NCBI RefSeq assembly: GCF_900167445.1
Contig: NZ_FUZT01000010.1
Coordinates: 62,001-126,000, forward strand
Direction: 5' to 3'
Origin: Maledivibacter halophilus
GTDB lineage: Bacteria > Bacillota > Clostridia > Peptostreptococcales > Caminicellaceae
Length of the DNA stretch: 64,000 bases
The position numbers and the translations under genes were made by a program. Below the pieces are notes generated by a model. The model saw only the letters and a program-made list of their open reading frames with translations, did no database searches and was not told the DNA's origin. The stretch's first letter is position 1. The number at the start of each line of letters is the position of its first letter. Shown in pieces: positions 36,921 through 46,380 of the stretch.

Positions 36921-37160
36921 GTGAGGAGAAAAAATCATCCATATAATGGGCGACGTTATCTTGTAGATATTAATCCACTATCTAAAATTATACATGATCT
37001 TGAACATGAGAAGAAAAGTTGTAATATCCATAAAATTATTAAATCCCATGTTAAAATGCTTGACAATCAATCTCAAGTAAATAAGTTTTTGCTTTTAAAT
37101 AGAGATTATAATTTCTGCAAATGCTGTATGCCTGAAAAACATAGATACTACAACAAATAA
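36921..37160 (+). CDS. 79-aa hypothetical protein
   Basis: GTG start with AAGGGGGAG just upstream and a strong terminator after the stop. The product is basic, with no membrane helix, and ends in a Cys cluster (NFCKCCMPEKH) that could bind metal. I do not recognise a family. It lies between two R1 repeats, so it may be a mobile or strain-specific gene. Confidence 0.55.
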   Translation: MRRKNHPYNGRRYLVDINPLSKIIHDLEHEKKSCNIHKIIKSHVKMLDNQSQVNKFLLLNRDYNFCKCCMPEKHRYYNK

Positions 37161-37162
37161 TA

Positions 37163-37185
37163 GTCGAGGTTTTTTTATCCTCGAC
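37163..37185 (+). terminator. Terminator after the 79-aa ORF
   Basis: GTCGAGG (37163-37169) pairs with CCTCGAC (37179-37185) around a T-rich loop. It is a compact intrinsic terminator or 3' hairpin. Confidence 0.65.
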
Positions 37186-37222
37186 TTAATATTTTTTAAA
37201 TATAAGATTATAATATATTTAA

Positions 37223-37345
37223 ATGAGCAAATTGCATAATTACCTTCAGCAAAAACTATCTATTTATATATAGCTTTAGAATCTGCAAATATATACCACA
37301 TATATTATGCAATTTAGCCAAGTTAGAATTATCCAATTCCCTCAA
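37223..37345. repeat. R1 repeat copy d (short form)
   Basis: 123-bp copy, ATGAGCAAATTGCATAATTA ... TTAGAATTATCCAATTCCCTCAA, very similar to copy a at 16.9 kb. It lies just upstream of the GGDEF gene. Confidence 0.66.
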
Positions 37346-37392
37346 ATACAAAAATATATTATAATCTTATATATATTAATTTCGTTGATTAG

Positions 37393-38811
37393 GTGATGAA
37401 TATGAATTTCCTTTATTCCATTATCATAATAGTATCTATAATAATTCTAAGCCCTACAATAGGCATTCTCCTGCCTCTTTATTTTAATACTGAAGGCACA
37501 ATAGTATTGCAAATTTTTCTTACATCTTTTCTTTTATTGTCTGCTTTTTTCTTCTATCTTAAGATTATAAATAGAAATTTATCCCATTTATATAATAGAA
37601 TTGATAAAACGGTTAAAAAAAATCAATATTCTCCTATGCCTAAAAAGCATAAAAATCATTTTGCAAATATATGGTACTTTTTCTATAATTTCGAAACAAT
37701 TCTTCGTAATTATGAGAGACTTATAAATAGCCAAAATATATTATTAAAAAAATATGCTTTAATTAATAATAAACTTAAAAATACTAACCAGATAAAGGAA
37801 ATGATGCTGGAGGTCAGTAATTCTATTATTGAAATTGATAATACTGAAAAGTTTTTTAATTTAATTCTTGAAAAATTAATAGATATTGTAGATGATGGAC
37901 ATAAGGGAAGCTTTTTAGTTTTAAATAAAGATAATTATCTTGAATACAAAGCATCCATTGGTTTTAATATTAATGATTTAAAAAAAATTAAAATCAAACT
38001 CGAAGAAACCTTCCTTTGGAAAAAAAGCCCCCAAAATATTTCTAAACCATGTATTATTGATGATATCCGATCCTTTAATAGTAATAGTCTCAATAAAAAA
38101 AGCTTTAATGCTCTAGATGATATAGAAGCTTTAAATATTAAAACTACATTGAGTACTCCTGTAATAATAGATGATAAGCTGTATGGCATGATTAATATAG
38201 ATAGCTTAAGAAAGAATGCCTTCAATGAAGATGATCTTCTAATTGCTGAATATTTTTCTAACCAAATAAGTATTGCCATAAAAAACCATCAGTTAATAGA
38301 AAAAATACTTTATCTATCGAGATATGATAGCTTAACCAATACCTACAACAGATGCTATTTTGAAGAAATTGTAAAAAATGTTTATAGAAAAGCTATTAGA
38401 TATAATGAAATGTTTTCCATAGTAATGTTCGATTTAAATAACTTAAAGAATACTAATGATACCTTTGGTCACGTTGTAGGTGATATGGTAATTTCTAGAT
38501 TTTCTGAAGTCATTAAAGATAACATAAGGGAATCAGATTTATTTGCCCGATATGGAGGAGATGAATTTATTGCCATATTTTTTAATTCTAATCCTACTGA
38601 TATAGAAAATAGATTATCAAATATAGTTAATTATTGTAATTATCATCCTTTAAAGGTTGAAGGCAAAGATGTATATGTAAGCTTTAGCTATGGCATTTCT
38701 CATTTTCCTGAAGAATCAGAGGATATTGATTTCTTAATAAAGCTAGCCGATAAAAGAATGTATAAATATAAAAAGGAATTTAAAGCCAAATACAATAACC
38801 TTGACTTTTAA
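37393..38811 (+). CDS. GAF-GGDEF diguanylate cyclase
   Basis: 472-aa signalling protein. Two N-terminal membrane helices (~8-30 and 37-58), a short linker, a GAF sensor domain (~130-300) and a GGDEF domain (~310-470) with an intact GGDEF at 388-392. It should make cyclic di-GMP from two GTP. No EAL domain. GTG 37393, ATG 37396 and ATG 37402 are all possible starts; the first is used here. The FMN-riboswitch promoter begins inside its last codons. The GAF ligand is unknown. Confidence 0.88.
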   Translation: MMNMNFLYSIIIIVSIIILSPTIGILLPLYFNTEGTIVLQIFLTSFLLLSAFFFYLKIINRNLSHLYNRIDKTVKKNQYSPMPKKHKNHFANIWYFFYNFETILRNYERLINSQNILLKKYALINNKLKNTNQIKEMMLEVSNSIIEIDNTEKFFNLILEKLIDIVDDGHKGSFLVLNKDNYLEYKASIGFNINDLKKIKIKLEETFLWKKSPQNISKPCIIDDIRSFNSNSLNKKSFNALDDIEALNIKTTLSTPVIIDDKLYGMINIDSLRKNAFNEDDLLIAEYFSNQISIAIKNHQLIEKILYLSRYDSLTNTYNRCYFEEIVKNVYRKAIRYNEMFSIVMFDLNNLKNTNDTFGHVVGDMVISRFSEVIKDNIRESDLFARYGGDEFIAIFFNSNPTDIENRLSNIVNYCNYHPLKVEGKDVYVSFSYGISHFPEESEDIDFLIKLADKRMYKYKKEFKAKYNNLDF

Positions 38812-38829
38812 ACATAGTAATGTTATTCT
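38801..38829 (+). promoter_or_regulatory. rib operon promoter
   Basis: -35 TTGACT at 38801-38806 (inside the end of the GGDEF gene) and -10 TATTCT at 38824-38829 with a 17-nt spacer. It drives the FMN riboswitch leader. Confidence 0.65.
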
Positions 38830-38850
38830 TATTTTAAAAATAGAATATTT

Positions 38851-39082
38851 TTTCCTTCGGGGCAGGGTGTAATTCCCGACCGGCGGTATAGGCCGCGAAC
38901 TGCTTTAGGCAGTTGATCTGGTGAAATTCCAGAGCCGACAGTATAGTCTGGATGGTAGAAGGAGATTCATAAAAATACATTTATATTTGGATGGTAGAAG
39001 GAGATTCATAAAAATACATTTATATTTGTATCTATTTTTGTATATCCAGCCCTGAAGTTATTTTCTTCAGGGCTTTTATTAT
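38851..39082 (+). promoter_or_regulatory. FMN riboswitch (RFN element) and terminator
   Basis: The conserved RFN core is present: CCTTCGGGGCAGGGTG, AATTCCCGACCGGCGGT, AGCCGACAGTATAGTC and GGATGGTAGAAGGAG. The 3' strand of the closing stem (GAAGG) appears twice because 38950-38988 is duplicated in tandem at 38989-39027. A terminator follows (GCCCTGAAG 39049-39057 with CTTCAGGGC 39065-39073, then TTTTATT). FMN binding should terminate transcription of ribD-ribE-ribBA-ribH. Confidence 0.93.
38950..39027 (+). repeat. 39-bp perfect tandem duplication in the FMN riboswitch
   Basis: Two exact 39-bp copies (38950-38988 and 38989-39027). The unit starts GGATGGTAGAAGGAG, so the riboswitch has two candidate 3' strands for its P1 stem, and the distance from aptamer to terminator is 39 nt longer than it was before the duplication. 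Confidence 0.95.
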
Positions 39083-39109
39083 TCCTTAAAAAAGGACGGA
39101 GGGCAAATT

Positions 39110-40219
39110 GTGAATATAAAATTTATGGAAAAAGCTTTGAGCTTAGCTGAAAAGGGAGCTGGATTTGTAAACCCTAATCCAATGGTTGGCTGTATTATTG
39201 TAAAAAATGGGAATATTATAGCTAAGGGTTATCATAAAACCTTTGGAGGCAATCACGCAGAAATCGAAGCTCTAAATTCTCTAACCACCGATCCAAGGGG
39301 AGCAACTATGTATGTAACCCTTGAACCCTGCTGTCATTATGGTAAAACGCCTCCCTGTGTCAATGCAATAATTGAAAGCGGTATTAAAAAAGTAGCTATA
39401 GGAATGCTTGACCCTAATCCACTGGTAGCCGGCAAAGGGGTAAAAATTTTGAGAGAAGAGGGTGTCGAAGTAATAACAAATGTTTTAGAAGAAAAAGCTA
39501 GTAAACTAAATGAAATATTTATCAAATACATTACTACTGGGTCTCCATTTTGCCTTATGAAATCTGCTATGTCTTTAGACGGAAAAATCGCCACAAAATT
39601 TTCAGATTCCAAATGGATTACCTGTGATGAATCCAGAAGGTATGTTCATAAATTAAGGCATAGATATACTTCAATAATGGTGGGAATAAATACGGTGTTG
39701 GTTGACAATCCCCTTCTTACAGTAAGAATACCCGGATTTGAAGGTGAAAATCCCATAAGAATTATAGTTGATAGTAAATGTAGAATTCCTTTAGAGGCTA
39801 ATGTAGTAAAAAAATTATCCTTTGCTAGAACAATAATTGCTACTACTAATGAAAATAATAATACTGAGAAAATTAAAAGGTTAGAGGATATGGGCGTTGA
39901 GGTCTTAATATTACCTTCTAAAAATAAAAGGGTTGATTTAAATATTCTTATGAAGAAATTAGGTGAAAAAAATATTGATAGTGTTCTTTTAGAGGGAGGT
40001 GGAACTCTTAATTATTCTGCCCTAAAGAAAAATATAGTTGATAAAGTAAACTTCTTTATAGCCCCTAAAATAATCGGTGGTAGTCTTTCTAAAACTCCTG
40101 TGGAAGGAGATGGTGCTCCATTAGTTGATAACGCTTTTTTAGTAGATAATATGATTACCCATAGATTTGGACAGGATATTATGATAGAAGGTTATGTAGG
40201 CAAAAGGAGGATTGATTGA
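39110..40219 (+). CDS. ribD: Riboflavin biosynthesis deaminase/reductase
   Basis: 369-aa bifunctional enzyme. The N-terminal deaminase (~1-145) has the zinc motif HAEIEAL and PCCHYGKTPPC; the C-terminal reductase (~147-365) has MSLDGKIAT and LLEGGGTLNYSAL. It converts the pyrimidine from GTP cyclohydrolase II into 5-amino-6-ribitylamino-uracil phosphate. GTG start with GGACGGAGGG upstream. First gene after the FMN riboswitch; its stop overlaps the ribE start (TGATG). Confidence 0.96.
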   Translation: MNIKFMEKALSLAEKGAGFVNPNPMVGCIIVKNGNIIAKGYHKTFGGNHAEIEALNSLTTDPRGATMYVTLEPCCHYGKTPPCVNAIIESGIKKVAIGMLDPNPLVAGKGVKILREEGVEVITNVLEEKASKLNEIFIKYITTGSPFCLMKSAMSLDGKIATKFSDSKWITCDESRRYVHKLRHRYTSIMVGINTVLVDNPLLTVRIPGFEGENPIRIIVDSKCRIPLEANVVKKLSFARTIIATTNENNNTEKIKRLEDMGVEVLILPSKNKRVDLNILMKKLGEKNIDSVLLEGGGTLNYSALKKNIVDKVNFFIAPKIIGGSLSKTPVEGDGAPLVDNAFLVDNMITHRFGQDIMIEGYVGKRRID

Positions 40220-40872
40220 TGTTTACTGGACTTGTTGAAGAAATAGGTTTAGTTCAGTCGGTTTTAAAGGGTGTTAAATCTGCCAGGATAGTTATTAAAG
40301 CTCATAAGGTTTTGAAGGATGTAAAACTAGGTGATAGTATATGCACCAATGGAGTATGCTTGACGATTACTGACTTTAAAAGCACTTCCTTCTCTGTAGA
40401 TGTCATGGCAGAAACCATGAGGAAAAGTAATTTAAAGAATTTGACTCCTAACAGCAAAGTGAATCTTGAAAGAGCTTTAAGATTAGGTGACAGACTGGGA
40501 GGTCATCTTGTCAGTGGTCATATAGATGGTATAGGATCAATTTCTGACTTTGATACAGAAGATAATGCAGTGTGGATCACTATAAAAACATCTTCTGAGC
40601 TATTAAAATATATAATTCATAAAGGTTCTATTGCAATTGATGGAGTAAGCTTGACAGTGGCTTATGTAGATGAAAAGGTCTTTAAGGTATCCATAATACC
40701 CCATACTAAGGCAGTTACAACTTTACTTGAGAAATCTATTGGTGATGAAGTTAATCTGGAATGTGACATGATAGGTAAATATGTTGAAAAATTATTTGAT
40801 TCAGATACAGTTTATGATGATTCTAAAAACAGTATTGATATAAACTTTTTAAAACAAAATGGATTTGCTTAA
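40219..40872 (+). CDS. ribE: Riboflavin synthase alpha chain
   Basis: 217-aa enzyme that dismutates two 6,7-dimethyl-8-ribityllumazine molecules to riboflavin. Two lumazine-binding repeats (~1-95 and ~96-195) begin MFTGLVEEIG and HLVSGHIDGIG. I chose the ATG at 40219 (MFTGLVEE, the usual family start, AAGGAGG 8 nt upstream) over a TTG one codon earlier. Overlaps the ribD stop by 1 nt. Confidence 0.96.
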   Translation: MFTGLVEEIGLVQSVLKGVKSARIVIKAHKVLKDVKLGDSICTNGVCLTITDFKSTSFSVDVMAETMRKSNLKNLTPNSKVNLERALRLGDRLGGHLVSGHIDGIGSISDFDTEDNAVWITIKTSSELLKYIIHKGSIAIDGVSLTVAYVDEKVFKVSIIPHTKAVTTLLEKSIGDEVNLECDMIGKYVEKLFDSDTVYDDSKNSIDINFLKQNGFA

Positions 40873-40890
40873 AGGAAAGGTAGTGATAAG

Positions 40891-42090
40891 ATGTTCAAAT
40901 TTAATTCTATTGAAGAAGCTATAGAGGATATAAAACAGGGAAAAATGATTATTGTTGTGGATGATGAGGACAGGGAAAATGAAGGTGATCTAATAATGGC
41001 AGCAGAAAAAGTCTCAGGTAAAGATGTAAATTTCATGGCCACCTTTGGAAAAGGTTTAATCTGTATGCCAATAGTATCTCAAAGATTAAAAGAGCTTGAT
41101 ATAAGACAAATGGTCAGTGAAAACACAGACAATCATGGTACTGCCTTTACAGTGTCTATTGACTCAGTAGAAACTTCAACGGGAATATCTGCCTTTGAAA
41201 GGGCTTTAACCATAGAAAAGGTATTAGATAAAAATTCAAAACCAAAGGATTTTAAAAAACCCGGTCATATATTTCCCCTCGAGGCTAAAAATGGTGGTGT
41301 ACTTAAAAGGGCTGGCCATACAGAAGCTGCCGTAGACCTAGCAAAGCTTGCCGATCTTTACCCAGCTGGAGTGATCTGTGAAATCATGAAGGAAGATGGC
41401 ACTATGGCAAGATTACCAGAGTTAATGGAGTTTTCCAAGAAACATAACCTTAAGCTAATCTCCATAGCAGATTTAATATCCTATAGAAGAAAAAATGAGA
41501 AATTGGTCAAAAGAATTACTACTGCCCAGCTCCCTACTAAATATGGTGATTTTAAGGTTTACGGCTATGAAGAAATCTTAAGTGGAGCACATCATGTAGC
41601 ATTGGTAAAGGGAGAAGTAAATAATGATAAGCCTATTCTAGTTAGAGTCCATTCAGAATGCCTTACTGGTGATGCCTTTGGTTCAATGCGTTGTGACTGC
41701 GGCGATCAATTATCTGCAGCTCTACAAAAAATTGAAAAGGAAGGTAGAGGAATTCTTCTATATATGCGTCAAGAAGGTAGAGGGATTGGTCTGATCAATA
41801 AGCTTAAGGCCTATCATTTACAGGACAGGGGAATGGATACTGTTGAAGCAAATTTAGCCCTTGGTTTTCCTGAAGACTTAAGGGATTATGGTATTGGGGC
41901 TCAAATTCTTTCAGACCTAGGAGTAAAAAATATTATGCTTATGACTAATAACCCTAAGAAAATCTCTGGTTTATCAGGTTATGATCTCAAGGTCAAGAAA
42001 AGAGTTCCCATTGAAGTTGGACATAATAAGGTAAACGATATTTATTTAAAAACTAAAAAGGAAAAAATGGGACATATGCTAAGCTTTTAA
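40891..42090 (+). CDS. ribBA: DHBP synthase / GTP cyclohydrolase II
   Basis: 399-aa bifunctional enzyme supplying both riboflavin precursors. N-terminal 3,4-dihydroxy-2-butanone-4-phosphate synthase (~1-200) with [17 protein letters not shown]-terminal GTP cyclohydrolase II (~205-399) with the zinc ligands in [21 protein letters not shown] and the RQEGRGIGL motif. Both active sites look intact. AGGAAAGG site upstream, 18 nt after ribE. Confidence 0.97.
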   Translation: MFKFNSIEEAIEDIKQGKMIIVVDDEDRENEGDLIMAAEKVSGKDVNFMATFGKGLICMPIVSQRLKELDIRQMVSENTDNHGTAFTVSIDSVETSTGISAFERALTIEKVLDKNSKPKDFKKPGHIFPLEAKNGGVLKRAGHTEAAVDLAKLADLYPAGVICEIMKEDGTMARLPELMEFSKKHNLKLISIADLISYRRKNEKLVKRITTAQLPTKYGDFKVYGYEEILSGAHHVALVKGEVNNDKPILVRVHSECLTGDAFGSMRCDCGDQLSAALQKIEKEGRGILLYMRQEGRGIGLINKLKAYHLQDRGMDTVEANLALGFPEDLRDYGIGAQILSDLGVKNIMLMTNNPKKISGLSGYDLKVKKRVPIEVGHNKVNDIYLKTKKEKMGHMLSF

Positions 42091-42111
42091 TATATAAAGG
42101 AGGAAAATATT

Positions 42112-42573
42112 TTGAAAATTTATGAGGGAAAGCTGATATCTAAAGATCAAAAATTTGCTATTATTGTGGGAAGGTTTAATGAATTTATTGGAAATAAGCT
42201 TCTTACAGGTGCTCTAGACGGACTAAAACGCCACGGCGTAGAAGAAGATAATATTGAAATAGCATGGGTTCCAGGTGCATTTGAAATGCCTTTGATCGCT
42301 AAAAGGATGGCTCTAACTAAAAAATACGATTCTGTCATATGCTTGGGGGCCGTAATAAGGGGTGCCACTCCTCATTTTGAATATGTATCCAATGAGGTTA
42401 CAAAGGGAATAGCTTCTATATCTCTAGAAACGGGAATTCCAGTTGTGTTTGGAGTGTTAACTACGGATACTATAGAACAAGCAATAGAAAGGGCTGGAAC
42501 TAAGGCTGGAAATAAGGGCTATGAAGCTGCTGTAACTGCAATTGAGATGGCAAATCTTCTAAATGAACTTTAA
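42112..42573 (+). CDS. ribH: 6,7-dimethyl-8-ribityllumazine synthase
   Basis: 153-aa lumazine synthase, which joins the RibD product with the RibB product. Motifs: [44 protein letters not shown] with the catalytic His. TTG start preceded by AAAGGAGG; the frame and family start agree. Last gene of the operon, followed by a strong terminator. Confidence 0.96.
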   Translation: MKIYEGKLISKDQKFAIIVGRFNEFIGNKLLTGALDGLKRHGVEEDNIEIAWVPGAFEMPLIAKRMALTKKYDSVICLGAVIRGATPHFEYVSNEVTKGIASISLETGIPVVFGVLTTDTIEQAIERAGTKAGNKGYEAAVTAIEMANLLNEL

Positions 42574-42577
42574 AAAC

Positions 42578-42609
42578 AATGGAAAGGGTTCAAAAAAACC
42601 CTTTCCATT
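42578..42609 (+). terminator. rib operon terminator
   Basis: AATGGAAAGGGTT (42578-42590) pairs with AACCCTTTCCATT (42597-42609), followed by ATTTCT. It lies 5 nt after the ribH stop and faces the convergent racemase gene. Confidence 0.85.
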
Positions 42610-42626
42610 ATTTCTCCACCGTTTTC

Positions 42627-43319
42627 CTATCTTATGTTTTTTCCTGCATACCTAATTGCACTGCAAGCCAACACCTTTGTAGGGTCTATGCAGATTTCTT
42701 CTATGCTAAACATTTCAAAGGCAACCGGCAATTCTGTACAGCCTAATATGAAAGCTTCTGCTCCTTGATTTTTTAGTTCTTTCAATACAGATTTAAAGTT
42801 TTTTAAATCTATATTGTCTTTTCCTTTTTTTATATCATAAATAAGCTTCATAACATATTTTTGTTTTTCAGGGTTAGGCTTTATTAATTCTAAGTTATAT
42901 TCCTTAAATACTTTATCATATATACCTGCCCTACAAGTTCCTTCTGTTGCTAAAAGTCCTATTTTTCCCTTTGGATATAGATTTTTTGTTTCCTTTGCAG
43001 TTTCTACTATCATGTTAATAAAAGGTATTTTTATATATTTTATAATTTCATCATAGAAATAATGAGCCGTATTACAAGGCATTATTATGACGTCAGCTCC
43101 CATCATTTCTAATCGAATTGCAGATTTTATCATATATTTTGTTGGATCCTCGCCATCATTTATTATGTAGTCTGTTCTATCTGGAATTCTTGTATTATTT
43201 TCTACTATTATTGGAATATGCTCATTATCACTATTTGCATCAGTCATCATTATAATCTTTTTAAATAAATCAGCTGTAGCTAATGGTCCCATTCCACCTA
43301 ATATTCCTATGGTCTTCAT
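42627..43319 (-). CDS. Aspartate/glutamate racemase family protein
   Basis: 230-aa cofactor-independent racemase. The two catalytic Cys motifs are visible: MPCNTAHYF (~80) and LGCTELPV (~193), plus the N-terminal GILGGMGPLATADL typical of aspartate racemases. Likely D/L-aspartate interconversion. Located near an aminotransferase and a carboxyltransferase subunit gene, which suggests an aspartate/oxaloacetate theme. Stand-alone transcription unit on the minus strand. Confidence 0.87.
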   Translation of the reverse strand: MKTIGILGGMGPLATADLFKKIIMMTDANSDNEHIPIIVENNTRIPDRTDYIINDGEDPTKYMIKSAIRLEMMGADVIIMPCNTAHYFYDEIIKYIKIPFINMIVETAKETKNLYPKGKIGLLATEGTCRAGIYDKVFKEYNLELIKPNPEKQKYVMKLIYDIKKGKDNIDLKNFKSVLKELKNQGAEAFILGCTELPVAFEMFSIEEICIDPTKVLACSAIRYAGKNIR

Positions 43320-43403
43320 ATTATTTCACCTCAACTATTATTCAAAGATATACAACTCTAAAGCATTATAGATTTCTTATTTATCCATGTATATTTAATA
43401 GCT

Positions 43404-43453
43404 AAGAAACTTGCATAATTAAAATTCTTCACATGTATTATGCAATTTCCTCA
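43404..43453. repeat. R1 remnant
   Basis: GAAACTTGCATAATT and, after ~20 nt, ATTATGCAATTTCCTCA: only the two ends of an R1-type element remain, in the 200-bp gap upstream of the racemase gene. Confidence 0.45.
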
Positions 43454-43519
43454 CCTATCTACAGCTCTTATTCTATAAAAAAACTGACCTCTTTACAAGA
43501 TCAGTTTAATTTTATTACT

Positions 43520-44710
43520 TTATTTTGAAACAGCTTTTTCAATTCTATTTAATCCTTCTTCAATGTTTTCAAGGGATGTGGCATAGGATAACCTGATATA
43601 ATTATCTGTTCCAAAGCCTGCTCCCGGTATTACTGCAACTTTAGCATTGTCCAGAAGATACTGAGCAAAATCCATAGAGCCATTTATTTTTTGCCCACCT
43701 AAATCTTTACCTATAAGCTTTGATATATTAACCATTACATAGAAAGCTCCCTTAGGCATTTTACAGGATAGGTTTTTTATACTGTTAATTTTATCAACCA
43801 TATATTTTCTTCTTTCATCAAATGCTTTATTCATTTGATTTATAGGCTCCTGATCTCCTTTTAAAGCTTCAATGCTGGCATATTGAGCTATTGTATTTGG
43901 ATTTGATGTGGCATGACTTTGAATATTAGTAATAATTTTTGCAATTTCCTTGTCAGCAGCCAAATATCCTATTCTCCAGCCAGTCATAGCATATGCCTTT
44001 GACATACCGTTGATTACTATTGTAAGCCTTTTAATGTCTTCTCCTAAGGATGCAATGCTTACATGGTTTCCATCATAAATTAATTTTTCATAGATTTCAT
44101 CGGATATTATATATATATTATTTTCAACTGCTATTTTTGCAATATCTTCAATTTCTTCTTTTGTATAAACAGTTCCAGTTGGGTTATTTGGACTATTTAA
44201 AAGTATTGCCTTTGTTTTTTCATTTACAGCTTTAAGTAGATTTTCCTTTGTATATTTGAATCCATTTTCTTCTGAGGTTTCAACAAAGATGGGCTTTGCA
44301 TCGGCCATTTTTACCATTTCAGGATAGCTAACCCAATAGGGAACTGAAATAATAACTTCATCTCCTGGATTACATATAGCCTGAAGGGCATTATATATAG
44401 AATGCTTCGCTCCATTGGAAACAACAATATTTTCAGGTAAGTAGTCTAAATTATTATCTTCCTTTAGCTTATCACAAATAGCTTTTTTAAGCTGTGGCAA
44501 ACCCGCTGCTGCTGTATATCCTATATTTCCTTCTTCAATTACTTTAACAGCAGCTTTTCTAATATGGTCCGGAGTTTTAAAATCCGGTTCTCCTGCTCCA
44601 AAGCTAACTATATCAATGCCATCCGCCTTCATTTTTTTTGCTTTAGCTGTAATAGCCAATGTAACAGATGGAGATATTGCACCGTTCTTTTTGGATAAAT
44701 TATTATTCAT
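43520..44710 (-). CDS. aspC: Aspartate aminotransferase, class I
   Basis: 396-aa PLP-dependent fold-type I aminotransferase (Ib subgroup). Motifs: SFGAGEPDFKTPDHI, LNSPNNPTGTVYTKEE, IISDEIYEKLIY, the PLP Lys in NGMSKAYAMTGWRIGY and a C-terminal IRLSYATS with the carboxylate-binding Arg. It interconverts aspartate and oxaloacetate (with 2-oxoglutarate/glutamate). It lies 24 nt downstream of the carboxyltransferase gene, likely in one operon. Confidence 0.92.
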   Translation of the reverse strand: MNNNLSKKNGAISPSVTLAITAKAKKMKADGIDIVSFGAGEPDFKTPDHIRKAAVKVIEEGNIGYTAAAGLPQLKKAICDKLKEDNNLDYLPENIVVSNGAKHSIYNALQAICNPGDEVIISVPYWVSYPEMVKMADAKPIFVETSEENGFKYTKENLLKAVNEKTKAILLNSPNNPTGTVYTKEEIEDIAKIAVENNIYIISDEIYEKLIYDGNHVSIASLGEDIKRLTIVINGMSKAYAMTGWRIGYLAADKEIAKIITNIQSHATSNPNTIAQYASIEALKGDQEPINQMNKAFDERRKYMVDKINSIKNLSCKMPKGAFYVMVNISKLIGKDLGGQKINGSMDFAQYLLDNAKVAVIPGAGFGTDNYIRLSYATSLENIEEGLNRIEKAVSK

Positions 44711-44734
44711 AAACTTATCTCCTTTCCCTTTTAA

Positions 44735-46132
44735 TTATACAGCGTAGGTTTTCATTTCCATATTAACACAATCACTATCTATATTATACTTCATAGCCTG
44801 CCTATATTTAAAGAAATTTGTTGCAACTTGTGGAAATAATGCATATGATAGTACATCTTCTTCTTGTTCTAAGTATTCCTTCATTTCATTTCTTATCTTA
44901 CCTAATTGAGGTTCTATTAAATCCGCTGGTCTACAAGTTATTACTTCTTCATCACCAATAATTTTCTTTACTATCTCTTCTTTTATTGGAACAGTAGGTT
45001 TTCCATACATCCCCTTAACATAGGCTTTTACTTCATTTGGAATCATTTTATATCTTTCTCCAGTTATAACATTTAATACAGACTGAGTTCCTACTATCTG
45101 ACTTGTTGGAGTAACCAATGGTGGATATCCTAAATCTTCTCTTACCCTAGGAACTTCTTTTAGTACATCGTCAAATTTATCAAGGGCATTTTGCATCTTT
45201 AGCTGTGATACAAGATTTGAAAGCATTCCACCGGGCACTTGATAGATCAATGTATTAATATTTACACCGAGAACCTTAGGATTTAAAAGTCCAGTTTCTA
45301 TACTCTTTTCTCTTATGGGCTTAAAGTATTCAGCTATTTCGTTTAATTTATCAATGCTTAAGCCCGTATCATATTTCGAACCCTTTAAAGTAGCTACTAA
45401 AGATTCTGTAGGTGGTTGAGAGGTTCCCAGTGCAAATGGAGAGACTGCTGTATCTATTACATCTATGCCAGCTTCAATACCTTTAAGATAAGTCATACTT
45501 GCAAGTCCGCTAGTTGCATGGGAGTGAAGCTGAATTGGGATCTTAACTGCTTTTTTGAGTGCTGATATTAGTTCATAAGAATAGTATGGAGTCAAAAGCC
45601 CTGACATATCCTTTATACATATAGAATCTGCACCCATATTTTCCATTTCCTTAGCTAGTTTTACATAGGTCTGTGTTGTATGAACTGGGCTTGTTGTATA
45701 TGAGATTGCTGCTTGGGCATGGGCTCCTTCTTTCTTAGTAGTATCTAAGGCAACTCTAAGGTTTCTTACATCATTTAGTGCATCAAAGATTCTTATTATA
45801 TCAATTCCGTTAGCTACGGCTTTTTTTACGAATTCAATTACAACATCATCAGCATAATGTTTATATCCTAAGATATTTTGTCCCCTTAAGAGCATTTGTA
45901 AATTTGTCTTCTTAACATTTTTTCTAATAGTTCTGAGCCTTTCCCAAGGGTCTTCATCCAAGAATCGTAGGGAAGCATCAAAGGTCGCACCACCCCACAT
46001 TTCTAATGAATGATATCCTACCTCATCTAATTTTTTTAAGATTGGCAGCATTTCTTCAGTCTTCATTCTAGTGGCTATTAATGATTGATGGGCATCTCTT
46101 AAAACAGTTTCCGTTATTTTTACCTTTGACAT
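44735..46132 (-). CDS. Oxaloacetate decarboxylase alpha / pyruvate carboxylase B-type carboxyltransferase
   Basis: 465-aa carboxyltransferase (HMGL-like TIM barrel, ~1-270, ETVLRDAHQSLIATRM with metal-binding residues and a later HSHATSG motif; conserved C-terminal domain ~275-455). It lacks the C-terminal biotin-carrier domain of full-length OadA/PycB, so a separate biotin protein must be encoded elsewhere. It moves CO2 between biotin and pyruvate/oxaloacetate. Paired with aspC, it suggests pyruvate-oxaloacetate-aspartate conversion. ATG start with AGGAGG upstream. Confidence 0.9.
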   Translation of the reverse strand: MSKVKITETVLRDAHQSLIATRMKTEEMLPILKKLDEVGYHSLEMWGGATFDASLRFLDEDPWERLRTIRKNVKKTNLQMLLRGQNILGYKHYADDVVIEFVKKAVANGIDIIRIFDALNDVRNLRVALDTTKKEGAHAQAAISYTTSPVHTTQTYVKLAKEMENMGADSICIKDMSGLLTPYYSYELISALKKAVKIPIQLHSHATSGLASMTYLKGIEAGIDVIDTAVSPFALGTSQPPTESLVATLKGSKYDTGLSIDKLNEIAEYFKPIREKSIETGLLNPKVLGVNINTLIYQVPGGMLSNLVSQLKMQNALDKFDDVLKEVPRVREDLGYPPLVTPTSQIVGTQSVLNVITGERYKMIPNEVKAYVKGMYGKPTVPIKEEIVKKIIGDEEVITCRPADLIEPQLGKIRNEMKEYLEQEEDVLSYALFPQVATNFFKYRQAMKYNIDSDCVNMEMKTYAV

Positions 46133-46176
46133 ATAATATACCTCCTATATTTAATGGGAAAATATTTTCACACTAA

Positions 46177-46213
46177 GTTGACAGAACCATAATTTATTGT
46201 TTATACTGTCAAC
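46177..46213. promoter_or_regulatory. GTTGACAG/CTGTCAAC inverted repeat
   Basis: A perfect 8-bp inverted repeat (46177-46184 and 46206-46213, 21-nt spacer) lies between the divergent carboxyltransferase and Lrp genes. Each arm contains TTGACA, so it may mark overlapping -35 boxes or an operator, perhaps for the adjacent Lrp-type regulator. Confidence 0.4.
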
Positions 46214-46380
46214 GATACATGGAAAATCATTCCCTTTTATTACAAGCTATGTATCCCTCTAACTAAAGTCTATCAAGGTATATCACTTATGTACAGTTTG
46301 TAATTTAAGTGTTATAATATTATTACCTTTGATTTTTAGTTATTTTTCTATTTTTCTTTATTTTTTTAGGAGGTCTCTTT

